The translations under genes and the position numbers were made by a program. This document shows positions 22,478 through 34,569 of a stretch of 64,000 nucleotides of DNA, piece by piece. How positions within the stretch are numbered: the stretch's first letter is position 1; every line of letters starts with the position of its first letter. Under the pieces are notes generated by a model. That model saw nothing but the letters and a program-made list of their open reading frames with translations, was not told the DNA's origin and made no database searches. Origin of the DNA: Ischnura elegans (taxonomy: Eukaryota > Arthropoda > Insecta > Odonata > Coenagrionidae); the NCBI RefSeq assembly GCF_921293095.1, contig NW_025791658.1, forward strand, positions 1,674,001-1,738,000, in the 5' to 3' direction.

Positions 22478-24138
22478 GATCTGACAGCACCCAGGTTTCT
22501 TTGCGAACTGAGCCGATGAAGTTGAAGAAGGTGGTTGGAGTCACATCCTCGCAGTCGTACATGATCTTGCGGATCGGGGACAAGGAGAAGCAGGGGAAAG
22601 AAGGGGGGGAACCTTCTGGAAGCGGAGAGAGCGCCGTCGGGAAGTTGCAGAAAGTTTTATTAGTTCCCGTAGAGAGTGAAACAAATGGTATCGGTTTCGC
22701 CCCGTGCGGAACCGAGGGACAGACGAGGGAATCGCCCTCGTCTCTGGCTGGGAAAGGACCAGATTGCGCAGGGGCGAGAGCGGGGAGCCAACGTTGCGAT
22801 GCGCACGTGGTGCGGACCGCACACCAGGGACACCGAAGCGGGAGGAGGAATCGTCTCCCTGCGGAGTTCAAATGCGACGGTTGCGGCTGCGAATTCAGAA
22901 CGAAGATATCGATAGTGTACCATTTGAAAGTGCCCGAGACGGCCAACGCTTACAACTGTGTCGAGTGCGGAGTGAACTTTAGGAATCGTTGCGCTTACGA
23001 CCACCACCCCTGCGTGAGCGAAGGCCCTCCTGAGAAGAGGGTGAGGCGCAAGAGGTTGGACAAGGGGATGGAGTTCACCACGAAGCCGAGAGGCAAACGC
23101 TTCTCTTGCGTGATATGTTCCCGTGCGTTTCCTCAGCGGTGGCTGCTCAAGGCACACGAAATGACGCACACCGTTGATGAGAGGGGGTTTAAGTGCGAGA
23201 TTTGCGGACAGGTCTTCAAGAACCGCGGAAACTTGACGATGCACAGGTTGCTTCACGCGGGAGACAAACCGTACGCGTGCAAGGTTTGCGGGAGGTCGTT
23301 CAGCCGCAAGCACCACCTCCGTCTGCACATGGTTACGCACGTCGGAGCAATGGCGGTGACGTGTAGCGTTTGTTCCATGACGTTCACCGATCGGAGCGAG
23401 CTCGGACAACACATGCTGTCGCACACGGTCGACAAACCCCATTCTTGTGCGGAGTGTCCGGAGAGCTTCTCCGATCTTGCGCAACTGGAACGCCACAAAG
23501 TATCCGTCCACTCGGCCGAGGAGGTTTTCAGGTGCAAGCTTTGCCCCGATACCTTCGCGGAGCGGTCCGCGATGGCCAAACACATGGCGGGACACAATCA
23601 GGACAAGCCGCACGTGTGCGAGGTGTGTTTCCGTGCGTACACGCAGAGGGGTCACCTGAACGAGCACATGCTGAACCACTCCGGGATGAGGCCGTTTGCA
23701 TGCGAGATCTGTTCCAAGGCGTTCGTGCGGCGAAGCACGCTCAGTCACCACATGAGGATGCACAAGACGGAGCGCAAGACGCACCCGTGCACGCTGTGCG
23801 CGAAGACCTTCACGGAGAAGAGCAGCTTGAACAAGCACATGCTCCTTCACACCGGGGAAAAACCGTATTCGTGCAGCGTTTGCCAGAGGCCGTTCCGGCA
23901 GAAGAACAACCTCGATGTGCACATGCGGTTGCACACGGGAAAGAAGCGGTACACTTGCGGCGTGTGCGCAAGGTCCTTCTCCAGCAGGAGTAATCTCACG
24001 CAACACATGCTGATGCACACGAGCATAGCCGCTTTCAAGTGTCACCAGTGTCCGTACGTTTTCAAAACGCAAGCGCAACTCGATAAGCACTTGAGGGTGC
24101 ATATTGTAATGGTTCAAGGCAGGGGAGGGTGTGCGTAG
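22478..24138 (+). CDS. C2H2 zinc-finger protein, terminal exon with 12 canonical fingers
   Basis: This 1,661-nt exon follows TTGTCCTCACAG, enters in phase 1 and ends at TAG 24136-24138. With the three upstream exons it gives a protein of about 650 residues if translation starts at 1976. The first third is low-complexity and basic. Two degenerate fingers follow (near FKCDGCGCEF and YNCVECGVNF), each lacking a normal His pair. Twelve consecutive canonical C-x2-C-x12-H-x3/4-H fingers then run from about 23101 to 24102. Linkers include TGEKP, VDKP and GDKP forms; finger 5 has H-x4-H. The product is presumably a nuclear sequence-specific DNA-binding regulator; the target is unknown. The exon is far more GC-rich than its surroundings and has no frameshift or internal stop. 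Several long open frames on the opposite strand are shadows of the repeated finger codons. Confidence 0.96.
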
Positions 24139-24385
24139 TTTATGTTTGTTGATCAGGGCCGGGTTTTGCTGTAGGCTTATCTAGGGTCGCGGTCCGTTTT
24201 ACGCTTCAGTCGCATCGAAGGGGGCCACTGTTCTACTCCGTTCATTGTATCTTTGCGGGTGAGCTGGAGTGCTAATGGAATGGGGAACTTGCATGGGTCA
24301 TCGATTGCTGTAAAAAATTTTTTGAATAAGTAAAATGGATACATTAGCTCGCAAAAATACCTTAAGTTTCTCCGTTCAACATCAA

Positions 24386-24395
24386 AATAAATAAA
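24386..24395 (+). promoter_or_regulatory. Candidate poly(A) signals of the zinc-finger gene
   Basis: Two overlapping AATAAA hexamers lie about 250 nt after the zinc-finger stop codon. This is the first cluster downstream and would give a short 3' UTR. It is not proof of the cleavage site. Confidence 0.5.
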
Positions 24396-24747
24396 AAAAT
24401 TGCATTAAAAACTCGAGAAAAATTTCTCTGTGTCGACCACTGCGCGAAGACACCCGAGGCCAGGCGTGACGTCATAGGTGCCTAAACAACCGTAGGGAGT
24501 TGGGAAATACGCTGAGCGCATGGTGTAAAATTTGTTTTGAAAGAGTATTTAGCCGCTCATCGTCGTTTTATTTTGTTCTGTTATTCTTGGGCAAGTTTTC
24601 CTATTGCTATTGTGCCGCGATTATTACTTGGGATATAAATAATGCGACATTGGGATGATGAAGTACAAGCGTTTCACTTCGTACGTTATAGTTATCAGAA
24701 AAATGGATGATAACGTTGCCGTTCGTTCGAATAGTACACCTGAAATT
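24396..24747. other. Nothing clear
   Basis: Unique-looking sequence downstream of the zinc-finger gene. Confidence 0.4.
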
Positions 24748-24811
24748 CATCTACATACTACCCCGCAAGCCGCCTAAAAGGCGTGTGGCATGGGGTGTTA
24801 GGACACCAGCC
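24748..24811 (-). mobile_element. Solo 3' tail of the 35-kb retrotransposon family
   Basis: ACCCCGCAAGCCGCCTAAAA...GGTGTTAGGACACCAGCC is the reverse complement of the tail at 35457-35506, including the CATCTACAT end that reads as TGTAGATG. Only the extreme 3' end was inserted. Confidence 0.8.
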
Positions 24812-25400
24812 TTTTTTTAGGACACCAAAAATTGATGCCACGACCCTCATGGAATTTGTTAAGACAAATTATTGCTAAACGTCGGCGGCAAATCGAGATG
24901 TAAAAGAAACTTTTAATACTGGAGGATAACGACATTAAGCTGTGCTGTTGAATTTGGCAACGCCGAATTAGCGGAGAAGGTAGTCCTATCCGTCCTACGG
25001 TACGAATTCACAGCAAAACAGTCTGCACACATTCCACATGTGAGATCACGAATCGGTTCTGCTGCCAACACACACACAAGCTACAACTAATTTTAATAAT
25101 GTAGCTAAATCCATAAACAATATACTAGCATATACCATAAAGATATAGCGGGAAATAGGCAAATACTCCTATCAAAAACTGGAATTCACTGTCCTATTCT
25201 GATATTCATCACGTACAACTTACAAGAACAGAGCTCGTTATGATGAAAACAACTATTTATTCTCTGATTTAAAGCCTTAAATTAGCCCACACATGTGACT
25301 TTTCTCACTACTATTCGTTGAAATAATTCATAAATTCATGCAAGTTCCCACTTGGAGGTGAGGGGTGGGAAATTTTCTAAACATGTGACTTTCCCTTTGC
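24812..25400. other. Nothing clear
   Basis: A/T-rich DNA with no assignable feature. Confidence 0.4.
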
Positions 25401-25407
25401 CAATGGG

Positions 25408-25790
25408 TTGCAGTTAAAAGGCCCACTCCTAAAATCCCCGGTGACAAAAGGCCCGAGTCGAAACGCCCGGGACAAAATCCCCACGGCGACAAAATGCCCG
25501 AGGCAAATTCCCCGCGGCGACAAAATGCCTGAGACAAAATCCCCATGGCGACAAAACGCCCGAGATCGAAAATCACTGGAAACAAAATCCCCGTGGTGAT
25601 TTTGTGGCCGATTTTTTGGCGATTTTGTTGAGGAGATTTTGTCGCCGGAGCTTATGTCCTCAGGGGGTTTTGATGTCGGGCCTTAATTCCTCTGGGGCCT
25701 TATGTTCTCTGGGGTTTTTGTCGCCTTGGCTAATGTTGGCGGGGGTTTTGCACTGGGCCTTATGTCGGTAACCCCAATAACAAGTAACCC
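25408..25790. repeat. Inverted pair of short-period repeats
   Basis: Units like GACAAAATCCCCACGGC and GACAAAATGCCCGAG repeat about every 28-30 bp up to 25590. The right half carries related units in inverse (GGGGATTTTGTC types, GGGCCTTA). This resembles the subterminal repeats of foldback elements. Confidence 0.7.
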
Positions 25791-26263
25791 TTAACGAGTT
25801 TCCTTAACGAGTAGGTATGCAATGTTGACCTATTAGTATGAAGGCATATTTCATATTTATCTTTAGTCATTAAACTCCCGTTGTGATATCCCCGTATCGC
25901 ATTGGCAATTTTCCCCCCAATTGGTTTTCGGTCCAACTGTGTTCATTTTATCTTTGAGGGCGAGCTGCTGTGTCTAAAGCAAGGAGGGTTGAAGGGAAGG
26001 AAACTTTCTTGACACGTGACTTTCCCTTTGTCAACCAGAAAACATGCACTTCAGAAATTCAGTCGCTCTCAGACCCCCGTCGAGTTAACATCGTGAATCT
26101 GCTTGTGGAGCAGTGTTGCCAAACCTCACGCATTTTCCTCATACCATATTTACTCATAGAAGCTGCTCTCCTTTTTTTCCTGAAATGCCGGTGTAAAAAT
26201 GGGAAAGTGCAGCTTACGGGAATCCTCCAGACTTAAACGTAAGCCACATTCCATTTTCTCTCA
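25791..26263. other. Nothing clear
   Basis: No supported gene; short frames only. Confidence 0.4.
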
Positions 26264-26929
26264 AATAGGGTAGTTTCCTTCATCAAAGAAAACGAAAGGC
26301 ATTGATTGCGATTCGTTACCCACCATTAGTGGATTCGTAATATGCAAATTATTTCGTTTTTGAAATACCGATTCAGACGAATGGCAATGGTCCATTTTTA
26401 TCCTCATTTGAAAAGGGCCAGATTGGCGCCCATGCGATGCCACTCCACGTGACGTCACAGGGACCTAGTTTCTATAGGAGTAGATAGGAGTTATACATCG
26501 TCTGAGGTTACCAATGCATGCATGAGGCACAGAGCTCAGGGAAACATCCTTTAATAATCACCCATTAAAATTACTTAAGTTCGGAAAGTTTTCTTCATTC
26601 GATAAGGTATTAATAATCCTTATTTAAGCCAAGCGCTACCAGCCAGCAGGGTACTCAGCTACCCGCTAGCGGCCTGCGTCGTATCAGTGCTCAACTCGCC
26701 TCAAGGTCACCTCACAGGGTGGCAGCGGGAACCAGAAATATGTCACACGGAGAGATTTCCCGGCATTCATACTTAAGCGTCGCGTTTTTGGGCGCTTGAA
26801 AATTTTCACTTTTCATTTAATCGCGAAAAATAGATATCGTCATTTAAAAATCTATAAGTGTGAAATATGTACTGCAGGGGTAACAATCTTTCGATTTAGG
26901 CAAGAAAAAATAATAGGAACCACCCTATT
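26264..26929 (-). mobile_element. MITE-A, full length, reverse
   Basis: From AATAGGGTAGTTTCCTTCAT to AGGAACCACCCTATT; carries the composite CACGTGACGTCA. Confidence 0.9.
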
Positions 26930-27345
26930 GTGTACGTGTTTTTCAAGTGTGTTTAATGTTTTAGTTACAAATTTCATTTGATGCTTACTACCATTAATTT
27001 CCATCATTAATGGAAATTACTCCTTTGATGCGTCAGTATGAATATTTGGATTATGTCCGTGATTTTGGTTCTACGCTTATTTCAACCCTTGTCCCTTGTA
27101 CAAGATGTGAAACGTTGAAAAAAAAATGACTCTAGCACATCAATTTCCAAAAGTAATGTGTAATAATAATTGGTAAAAGAGCTTTAAAAAGGTTTAAGAG
27201 GAAAATGAAACGTGTGAATTTGTGGCAGAAATGTTAAAATGTTGTTGTTATGTGTCTTGATGTTAAATTTTGTGCTTAAAGTAAGCAAAGTAACAATTGA
27301 TCTGTTCAAGATATGTGAAATAATGCTGTTATTAATGTTGATATA

Positions 27346-27818
27346 CAGTAAAACCTCTATGTAGTGAACCTCTTTACATCATAAACCTCCATACTTCATA
27401 CCACCCCTACTGTCCCGTCAGATTTACATGTTAATTTTCACGTTAACCATTCGTTATCGTCATTTGGTTCCATATGAGAGCATACCTAACAGTAAATAAG
27501 AAAAAAGATATCCAACAATCCTAATCATTTTAAGTGACTGTTGAATTAAGGGATATTACATCGTTTTCTCTTGAGTCACGACAAAAATCAAGCGATAGCA
27601 CTGACTTTCTGTTATTAATAAATATGTATATGTTCACTAATGCATGCATGTTTATTTAAATGCATAAATGTAATGGTTTAACAGACAGTATTGCCTTTAA
27701 TTTCTGAAGGATATGAAAAAATGGTGCTTGTCACTAAAACCTCTCTATAGTGAATCTCCATAAATCAAATTGCCTAAATTTTGGTCCTATGCCATTACGA
27801 TGTAAATAGGTTTTACTT
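27346..27818 (+). mobile_element. Tig-B copy, internally deleted
   Basis: CAGTAAAACCTCTATG start; about 300 bp of the family interior is missing after AGATTTACATG; ends GTAAATAGGTTTTACT. Confidence 0.85.
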
Positions 27819-28201
27819 AATATGTATAATTTTGTAATCCGATGCATAGAATAAAGGGGGGTAATGAATCAAAGAATGGCAAAATGTTAATATTATTAGT
27901 TGTGTTCAGTGACGTCATGGCAAAATTAGCAGTGCGGGAATGCAATTTCATTAAATTTTTTTAGAAGTGAAATATTACTCGGTCTCTTTTTTTGTCACAA
28001 GTTTTAAATTTTATCTCAGATATTTTTGTTTTGGGTATGAATGTGTATATTAGAAATTTCGAGGAAACAAAATTGACAGAAGTGTCATTTGATTATATTA
28101 TGTCTTACGTCACCAGTGCCTGAGCGGTGTTGCGGCACCATGACACCACAGGTTGTATTTATTAATTATCTGAACAGCATGAAGATTAATGTAAGGTATT
28201 A

Positions 28202-28808
28202 CAGTAGAGTCTGTTTAATTGGGACATATCGGGACTTGTACACTTTGCCCCAATTAAGCGGCTGCCCCAATTAGCCTAACTATCCTGTATATGGGCATAT
28301 ACAAACGTTGAAATGATAGAAAGAAGACTAAAGAATGTTTATAATGCAACCTAAGTTTATTAAACTATTAATTTGATTAATAAATCAGTGAGTTAAGTTA
28401 ATTTATTATCATTTTTAAGAATTATAACAATGTAGTTGAAAATATTTTTCACAGCCTCGGGCGACGCTGAATGAATACCTTTTACTAAGTCCTATTAAAG
28501 AAAAGTCCTATCCTTTGCAGATAATATAACAGCATGAGCTTTCAAAATAGGGTAAGAATAGGAAAATTTGTGAAAAATAAGAGTAAATCAAAGAAGGAAA
28601 ATATAATAAAATAGTATTCTGAAAACAAAAAATGTTAATTTCGTCACGAGTCTATGTCGCCGACTCATGACCCAATAAAGCAGCATGCTGTCCCAATTAA
28701 GCGGAGAATACTCTGGGATATTCCTCTATTGGGTTCTGTTCTTCAAGATATGCCCCAATTAAGCGGCTACCCCAAGTAACTGGTTGACCCATTAAACAGA
28801 ATCTACTG
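28202..28808. mobile_element. Tig-D (Tigger/pogo-like MITE)
   Basis: Ends CAGTAGAGTCTGTTTAATTG and inverted CATTAAACAGAATCTACTG with TA on both sides. GCCCCAATTAAGCGGCT recurs near both ends. Confidence 0.85.
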
Positions 28809-29250
28809 TACTTCCAAAATGACTGTAATTGTGATGTGTGTGTATGGGTTTATTAAGTTGTATATTTAACTTAAAACAGCATGGAGAAGTGCAGTATTGA
28901 TGAAGAGATGATTGTGATATCCTTTTGAAGCCAAATGTTAAAAATTATTGTTTTTAATATATTTTAATTCATCAAAGCAGTGAAAATTTCAGTACATAAT
29001 GTATTTGATAAGAATGTGTTGTTATATTATGGAATCTGATCTAGTTAAACCATGTCCAGTGTTATAACCTTGGTTATGAGGTTTGAGATTATTTTTTTTC
29101 ACTTGATGTTGCTGCATAATACTCAAGACATATGTGATTATAGATGTAACCAGGGGTTATGGAACCTGCCCCTGTGTTTAATGCTTTGATGTTGTTGAGA
29201 TGTCAAATATTTAATAAAACTTCTTGATCATTATTTCTTTTTGATTATAT
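28809..29250. other. Nothing clear
   Basis: A/T-rich intergenic DNA. Confidence 0.4.
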
Positions 29251-29251
29251 G

Positions 29252-30365
29252 ACAGTAAAACCTCTGTGTAGTGAACCTCCTTACATCATAAACCTCCATA
29301 CTTCATTCCACCCCTGCGGTCCCATCACATTTACATGTAAATTTATAGGCAAACCTATATGTAGTGAACCTCTTAATCTCGTTAAACCTCCACTTATCAT
29401 ACCAAGGAGACACCCCCGAGACGGCCTAACTACCCCCACAAATACTACCAAGACTACTAGAGACCATTAATGCAGCCGTGATTATGTATGTGGAATGACA
29501 TTTTCAGCGATAAATGTTTCACCCTTATTTTTTTTTCTTATACACATTTAATATGCTGCAATTTTCACGTTAATCATTAGTTATGGCCATTTTGTTCTAT
29601 ATGAGAGCATACCTAACAGTAAATAAGAAAAAAGGTATCCAACTGTCCTAAGTGACCTTTTAATTAAGAGAGATCACATTGTTTTCTTTTGAGTCATGGT
29701 AAAACTCATGTAGTTGTGCTTCACAAATGTTTCACTTTTTTTTTATGCTGTAATTTTCATGTTAATCATTAGTTGTGGCTTTATTGTTCCATATGAGAGC
29801 ATACCTAACAGTAAGTAAGAAAAAAGTATCCAAGTATCCTAAGTCATCAATCATTTTAAGTGACTCTTGAATTAAGAGAGATTATATGACTGGTTTCGGC
29901 TATTACACCATTAACAAATACGGAAAATATAAAAAATATGGTGGGGACAGGTTTACATATATACAGTAAAACCTCTATGTGGTGAACCTCTTTACATCAT
30001 AAACCTCCATACTTCATACCACCCCTACGGTCCCATCAGATTTACATGTAAATTTAGAGGCAAACCTCTTTATCTCGTAAAACCTACACTTATCATACCA
30101 AGGAGACACTCCCGAGATGGCCTAACTACCTCCGCAAAACTTACCAAGACAACTAGAGACCATTAATGCAGCCACAATTACGTATATGGATTGACATTTT
30201 CAGCAGTAAATGCTTCACACTTATTTTTTTTCTTATACACATTTAATATGCTGTAATTTTCACGTTAACCATTTGTTATGGCCATTTTGTTCCATATGAG
30301 AGCATACCTAACAGTAATTAAGAAAAAAACATGTCCAACTATCGTAATCATTTTAACTGACATCA
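29252..30365 (+). mobile_element. Cluster of Tig-B partial copies
   Basis: Left parts of Tig-B start at 29253 and 29966. An internal slice (GTAATTTTCATGTTAATC...AACAGTAAGTAAG) is repeated at about 29745-29890. None has the right terminus. Confidence 0.8.
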
Positions 30366-30519
30366 GGAATTTTTTGGTAAATCGATACCACTGCACAAAC
30401 ACTCAACAATCGCCCATCAAATCAAAACAGCTCATCTAGTAGCCTAACAATACGAATTCGCTCAGCTGGCAGCAGCCGGAGCATAACCGCTCATCTCCTA
30501 ATTTCCAAGCTTCGGAGCT

Positions 30520-31091
30520 GTGGCGTAGCTAGGGGGTACATTCAGGCAGGGGTGCAGCCAGGAATTAATGCTGGGGGGGGGGGGGGTTTAGGTGCAACTA
30601 ATAGCGGGGTGTGTGGGGATAAGGAATACCCACCAGGAAAAGCAGTAGGTGCGAAATTAATAAATTGCGGAATTTTAAGAGAAACGGTTCAAAATGGTGA
30701 GTTTTATGGCTTTCTGAGGGATATTTTATTAATACTTAAACTATTCTATTAGTAATATCAATCCAATTAAGTAAAATGGATTAAACTTAAGCATTTCTCT
30801 GAGCTCTGGGGGGGGTGTTTTAACCCCTGAAACCCCCCCTCGCTGCGCCACTGTATTCAGGGGGTCCGGACCCCCACCTAAATATGAAAAAAATGATTTT
30901 CCTTCATAAAAGAAAACAAAATTTTGAAGAATCATTAATTTTCAAAAGATTTCTTTGACAAATGAAGTTTTTTCGATTATTGAAAGTATTAAAATTAGTT
31001 TAAAACCCACCTTACTTAGTACCCTGTTTTTCAAAAATTTTCCCCCCTGGTTTTGGACCCCCCCTCCGAAAGAAATTCTTGGCTACGCCAC
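30520..31091. mobile_element. hAT-like element interrupted by another
   Basis: GTGGCGTAGCTAGGGGG on the left and GGCTACGCCAC on the right are inverted ends. A related element is inserted at 30547-30853. A right-hand fragment of the same family is at 50745-50930. Confidence 0.7.
30547..30853. mobile_element. hAT-like MITE with near-perfect TSD
   Basis: Ends CAGGGGTGCAGCCAGGAATT and inverted CGCTGCGCCACTG; the flanking 8-mers CATTCAGG and TATTCAGG differ at one base. Same family as 62978-63281. Confidence 0.85.
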
Positions 31092-31399
31092 TATGGCTAC
31101 ATCAGCCAACTAGTCTTTGATGAGCCTGAATCCATGAGCTGAGAAAGTACTTCAGTGATAACTTTGGAATGAAGAGGAAATAGTGTTCTCAATACAAGTA
31201 CAATGCAAATACTCGATCAGGTTGAACAATTCAACGAGTTTATCGCTTTCCCGCTGGTGCCTACGAGAGGAAAATATTTTCCATGCTACTAGTATGATAA
31301 GATTACATTAAAACTCTCTTTACGGAGTTCTTTTTTTTGTAGGAGTTGACTTGGTATTCTCCTCCCTACATTATTTGGGACCCAACTTCACAAAATAGA

Positions 31400-32165
31400 C
31401 CCCTATGAAAAAATTGCATGAACCTGTATAAAATTTGATTTGTATACACTCTTGTACATTGCCATGACAATAGGATAGTTTCCTTCATCAAAGAAAACGA
31501 AAGGCATAGATTGCAATTCGTTACCCACCATTAGTGAATTCATAATATAGAAATTATTTGATTTTAGAAACACAATTTAGACGAATGTTAACGGTCAATT
31601 TTAACCTCATTTGAAAAAGACCAGATTGGCGCCTATGCGATGCCACTCCACGTGACGTCACAGGGACCTAGTTTCTAAACGAGAAGATATGAGTTATACA
31701 TCGTCTGAGATTACCAATGCATGCATGAGGCACAGAGCTCAGGGAAACATCTCTTAATAATCACCTATTAAAACTGCCTTAGGTCGGAAAGTTTTCCTCG
31801 TTTGATAGTGCATTAATAATCCTTATTTAAGCCAAGCGCTACCTGCTAGCAGCCTGCATCGTATCGGCGCTCAAAGCCTCGCCCCAAGGTCACCTCACAG
31901 GGCGGAAGCGGGAACCAGAATGACGTCAAATGGACTTTTCCCATCATCCCTACTTAGCTGTCGCATTTTCGCGCGCTTGAAATTTTTCACCTTTCGTTTA
32001 ATCGGGAAAAGTAGATATCGTCATTTAAAAATCTAAAAGCGTGAAATACGTACTCCAGGAGTAATAATCTTTTGATTTAGGCAATAAAAAAATAATAGGA
32101 AACCACCCTGTTGTATAAGAGTGTATACAAATTTTATGCAGGTTCATACAATTTTTTCATAGGGG
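31400..32165. repeat. Palindromic repeat around a MITE-A copy
   Basis: CCCCTATGAAAAAATTGCAT...GTATACACTCTTGTA (31400-31456) is repeated inverted at 32113-32165, directly flanking MITE-A. Confidence 0.8.
31469..32112 (-). mobile_element. MITE-A, full length, reverse
   Basis: From AATAGGATAGTTTCC to GGAAACCACCCTGTT; internal CACGTGACGTCA intact. Confidence 0.9.
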
Positions 32166-32375
32166 GAGTGCCCGCCCATTATATCCACACCACTGAACTA
32201 GACCCTCTCACTCATCTAATTAGCCCGAGTCCACTGCCAACTTATTGCTTTATCAGTTTTTTTAAAACCAAATATTGCTTTCGATTTTCAATAATATACT
32301 CTTATAGAAGGGTAGTGGAAAGAGAATAATTTATCACCAGGCATAGAATTGTGACCATCTCAATACTTAAATACA

Positions 32376-33060
32376 ATGCTGGTGGCTGACGATCAGGTTA
32401 TAGTACAAGATAAAGAGGACAAACTCCAGATGGCAGTACACAGACTACACCAGTTGAGCAAACTATATAAGCTGAGAAATTTAAAAATCCAAACAAAGAC
32501 TATGGTATTTTTAGGAAGCAACCCGATACGAGCAAAAATTATTACTGAGGATCAAGTCTTGGAGCAAGTGTCGCACCTTCAGTACTTAGAATGCGTTATA
32601 ACATATGACGAGGAAACGGATATTATAAATAAAGTCAACATTTTCCAGAGAATATGTGGCACAATTAGAAGAACTCTGATAAAAACAAAACAAGAAAAGA
32701 AATACAAATAAAATTTTATAAAGTGATGGCAGTCCCTACTCTACGGATCAGAATGTTGGGTACCGAAAAAGAATGAATTAAGGCAGATAAAATCATCAGA
32801 AATGAAATTTTTAAGATCAGTAAAAGGCTGCACAAAATTGGATAAAATGAGAAACACTCAAATAAGAGTTGAACTGGGTGTCGAGGCAGTCACTGACAAA
32901 CTACAAGACTACAAACATAGATAGAAAGAACCGAATGCCAAATGAAAGAATTCCTAAACAAGCAATGGAATATCAACCATTTGGCAAGAGAAGTATAGGA
33001 AGACCAAGAAAAAGATGGTAATGTGGAGCCGGAACAGGCTTAGTAGCCTAATCCTGGAAG
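32376..33060 (+). pseudogene. RTE-like reverse transcriptase C-terminal relic
   Basis: Frames give QTKTMVFLGSNPIRAKI, VSHLQYLECVITYDEETDI, ICGTIRRTL, then VPTL-LYGSECW-like, MKFLRSVKGCTKLDKMRN and GRPRKRW. These are the usual motifs of insect RTE-like elements after the palm. Frameshifts and stops make it inactive. Confidence 0.8.
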
Positions 33061-34215
33061 TAAGAAGAAGAGTAACTCACGTTTTTTTTAAACTGTGGAA
33101 TTTAAAAAAGATTTAATTTATAGCGTTGATTATGACTAAGGTAGTGAACACGAGGTACTAAAACACAAGTCCGTCACATTAATAGTACTTAAATTTTGTT
33201 AAAAAATTGCTTACATACAAAACAAAATGAAGAATTCGTTTCAAAGTATGAATATTGCAGCATGTGCCAAAATGCTTCTTTGCAAAAATCATTGGCAATA
33301 TAACCACTTCACGACGAATCACTTATTATTTGTGTATGTTTATGTGTAATTGTTACTTTTTCTTGCTACTTTTTGCTTTTTGAGTTCATTTTTTCATCTC
33401 GAATCGGTCAAGAAGTAGACGTTGAATCAAAAAATGAAAATTGCAGGTCTCATTATATTTCAAACTGTATCGCAATCGATAATTTAAATAAATACTTGAC
33501 CAGCCCATTTGTAGATTGAAAAAAAATAAAATTACGATGTACGAGCTGCATATCGAATCTTTCAGCGTTTTATAAAAATGTGAAATAAAAGGTCGCATAC
33601 GATTCGGCTGTTTGAAAATAGCGGTCTCACTCTTGCAGCGCTGCGCGGAACATTCGAAATACGAAAAAGCGAATAAGAAGCACCACGAGATGGAATAAAC
33701 AAAGGATACTGAGAAGAAGTAAACGGTTTATCTGTGTCTCTCTCTGGTTGTCAAGTAAGTAATTTAGAGTGTAATGAGTTTGCAAGTCACTGTTAATATT
33801 TTTTGGCATCAAAATTTACCACTCCTCGCGTAAAACATTGATAACTCTTTAAAGATGCCTGCGATGTTTTTAGTGGTTTTTCTTCTAAAACTTGAGTTCC
33901 ACGAATGTTAGCGCTCTGCTAATCGAAATATGGTAAATATCTCGTATTACGGCATTTTCTTTTGTCCGTATACTGCTTCCTCTGGAAGAATAACCATCAG
34001 GTAGAACGTACCTCCTTGTGTTTTCTCGGATATCAGTCTGGTTTTCTTTGATTCAGGCTTATCGACGACTACGTTGCTGATTTGCCGTTGAATTAGGGTT
34101 ATAATCTCTTCAGTTGGGTCATGACACACAAGAAAGCATGCAAATGGGTTAATCTTATTGCTAATGGCTTGAACAACAGAATACTAATAGAATGACAAAT
34201 ATTTCTGTTTTATAG
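33061..34215. other. Nothing clear
   Basis: A/T-rich sequence free of recognised repeats. It would be the upstream intron or promoter of the exon at 34216. No further exon could be supported. Confidence 0.4.
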
Positions 34216-34383
34216 GATGTTGCTATTGTGGTGGTGGACTTCAGTCCTGATCTGGTTGGACTACAGTTGGCAGACAGCCTTGTTCGTCACGTGGGGCCTC
34301 TGCAGCATCTCGTTCTTCGTCTCTGCCTTCATACATCGAGACAGACACAATTGTCAGCAAACGTTTGTGGATGGGGCGTCGAG
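34216..34383 (+). CDS. Candidate exon, unidentified gene (possible membrane protein), part 1
   Basis: The block lies between TCTGTTTTATAG and GAG/GTATGG and is 168 nt. Two frames are open. Frame a begins G-ATG and gives a hydrophobic, Trp-rich peptide (MLLLWWWTSVLIW..., then FFVSAFIHRDRHN), leaving in phase 2. Frame b gives DVAIVVVDFSPDLVGL and leaves in phase 0. Frame a joins in phase to the next candidate exon at 38875; frame b runs into TGA at 38920. About 71% of frame-a third positions are G or C. I do not recognise either peptide. The splice sites are good and the block is free of known repeats, so an exon is plausible. An alternative is a non-coding exon. Confidence 0.35.
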
Positions 34384-34569
34384 GTATGGCCCTGGAATAT
34401 TGTTGTATCCCGACTTAGTTTTAACTGTCGATTAAATTACATACTCTCTTTATGCGTGGCCATATTGCACCTTAAATAGAAGACAGGACAACTTAGTTGG
34501 CCACAACTTAGTTCTACAAGTACTCAGATGTCAGAAGGTGGTTAATATTAATTTTTATTAACGTGATGG

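Noticed and set aside
22660..24117. 485-codon open frame opposite the zinc-finger exon
   Set aside because: Shadow of GC-rich repeated finger codons; no domain and no splice context.
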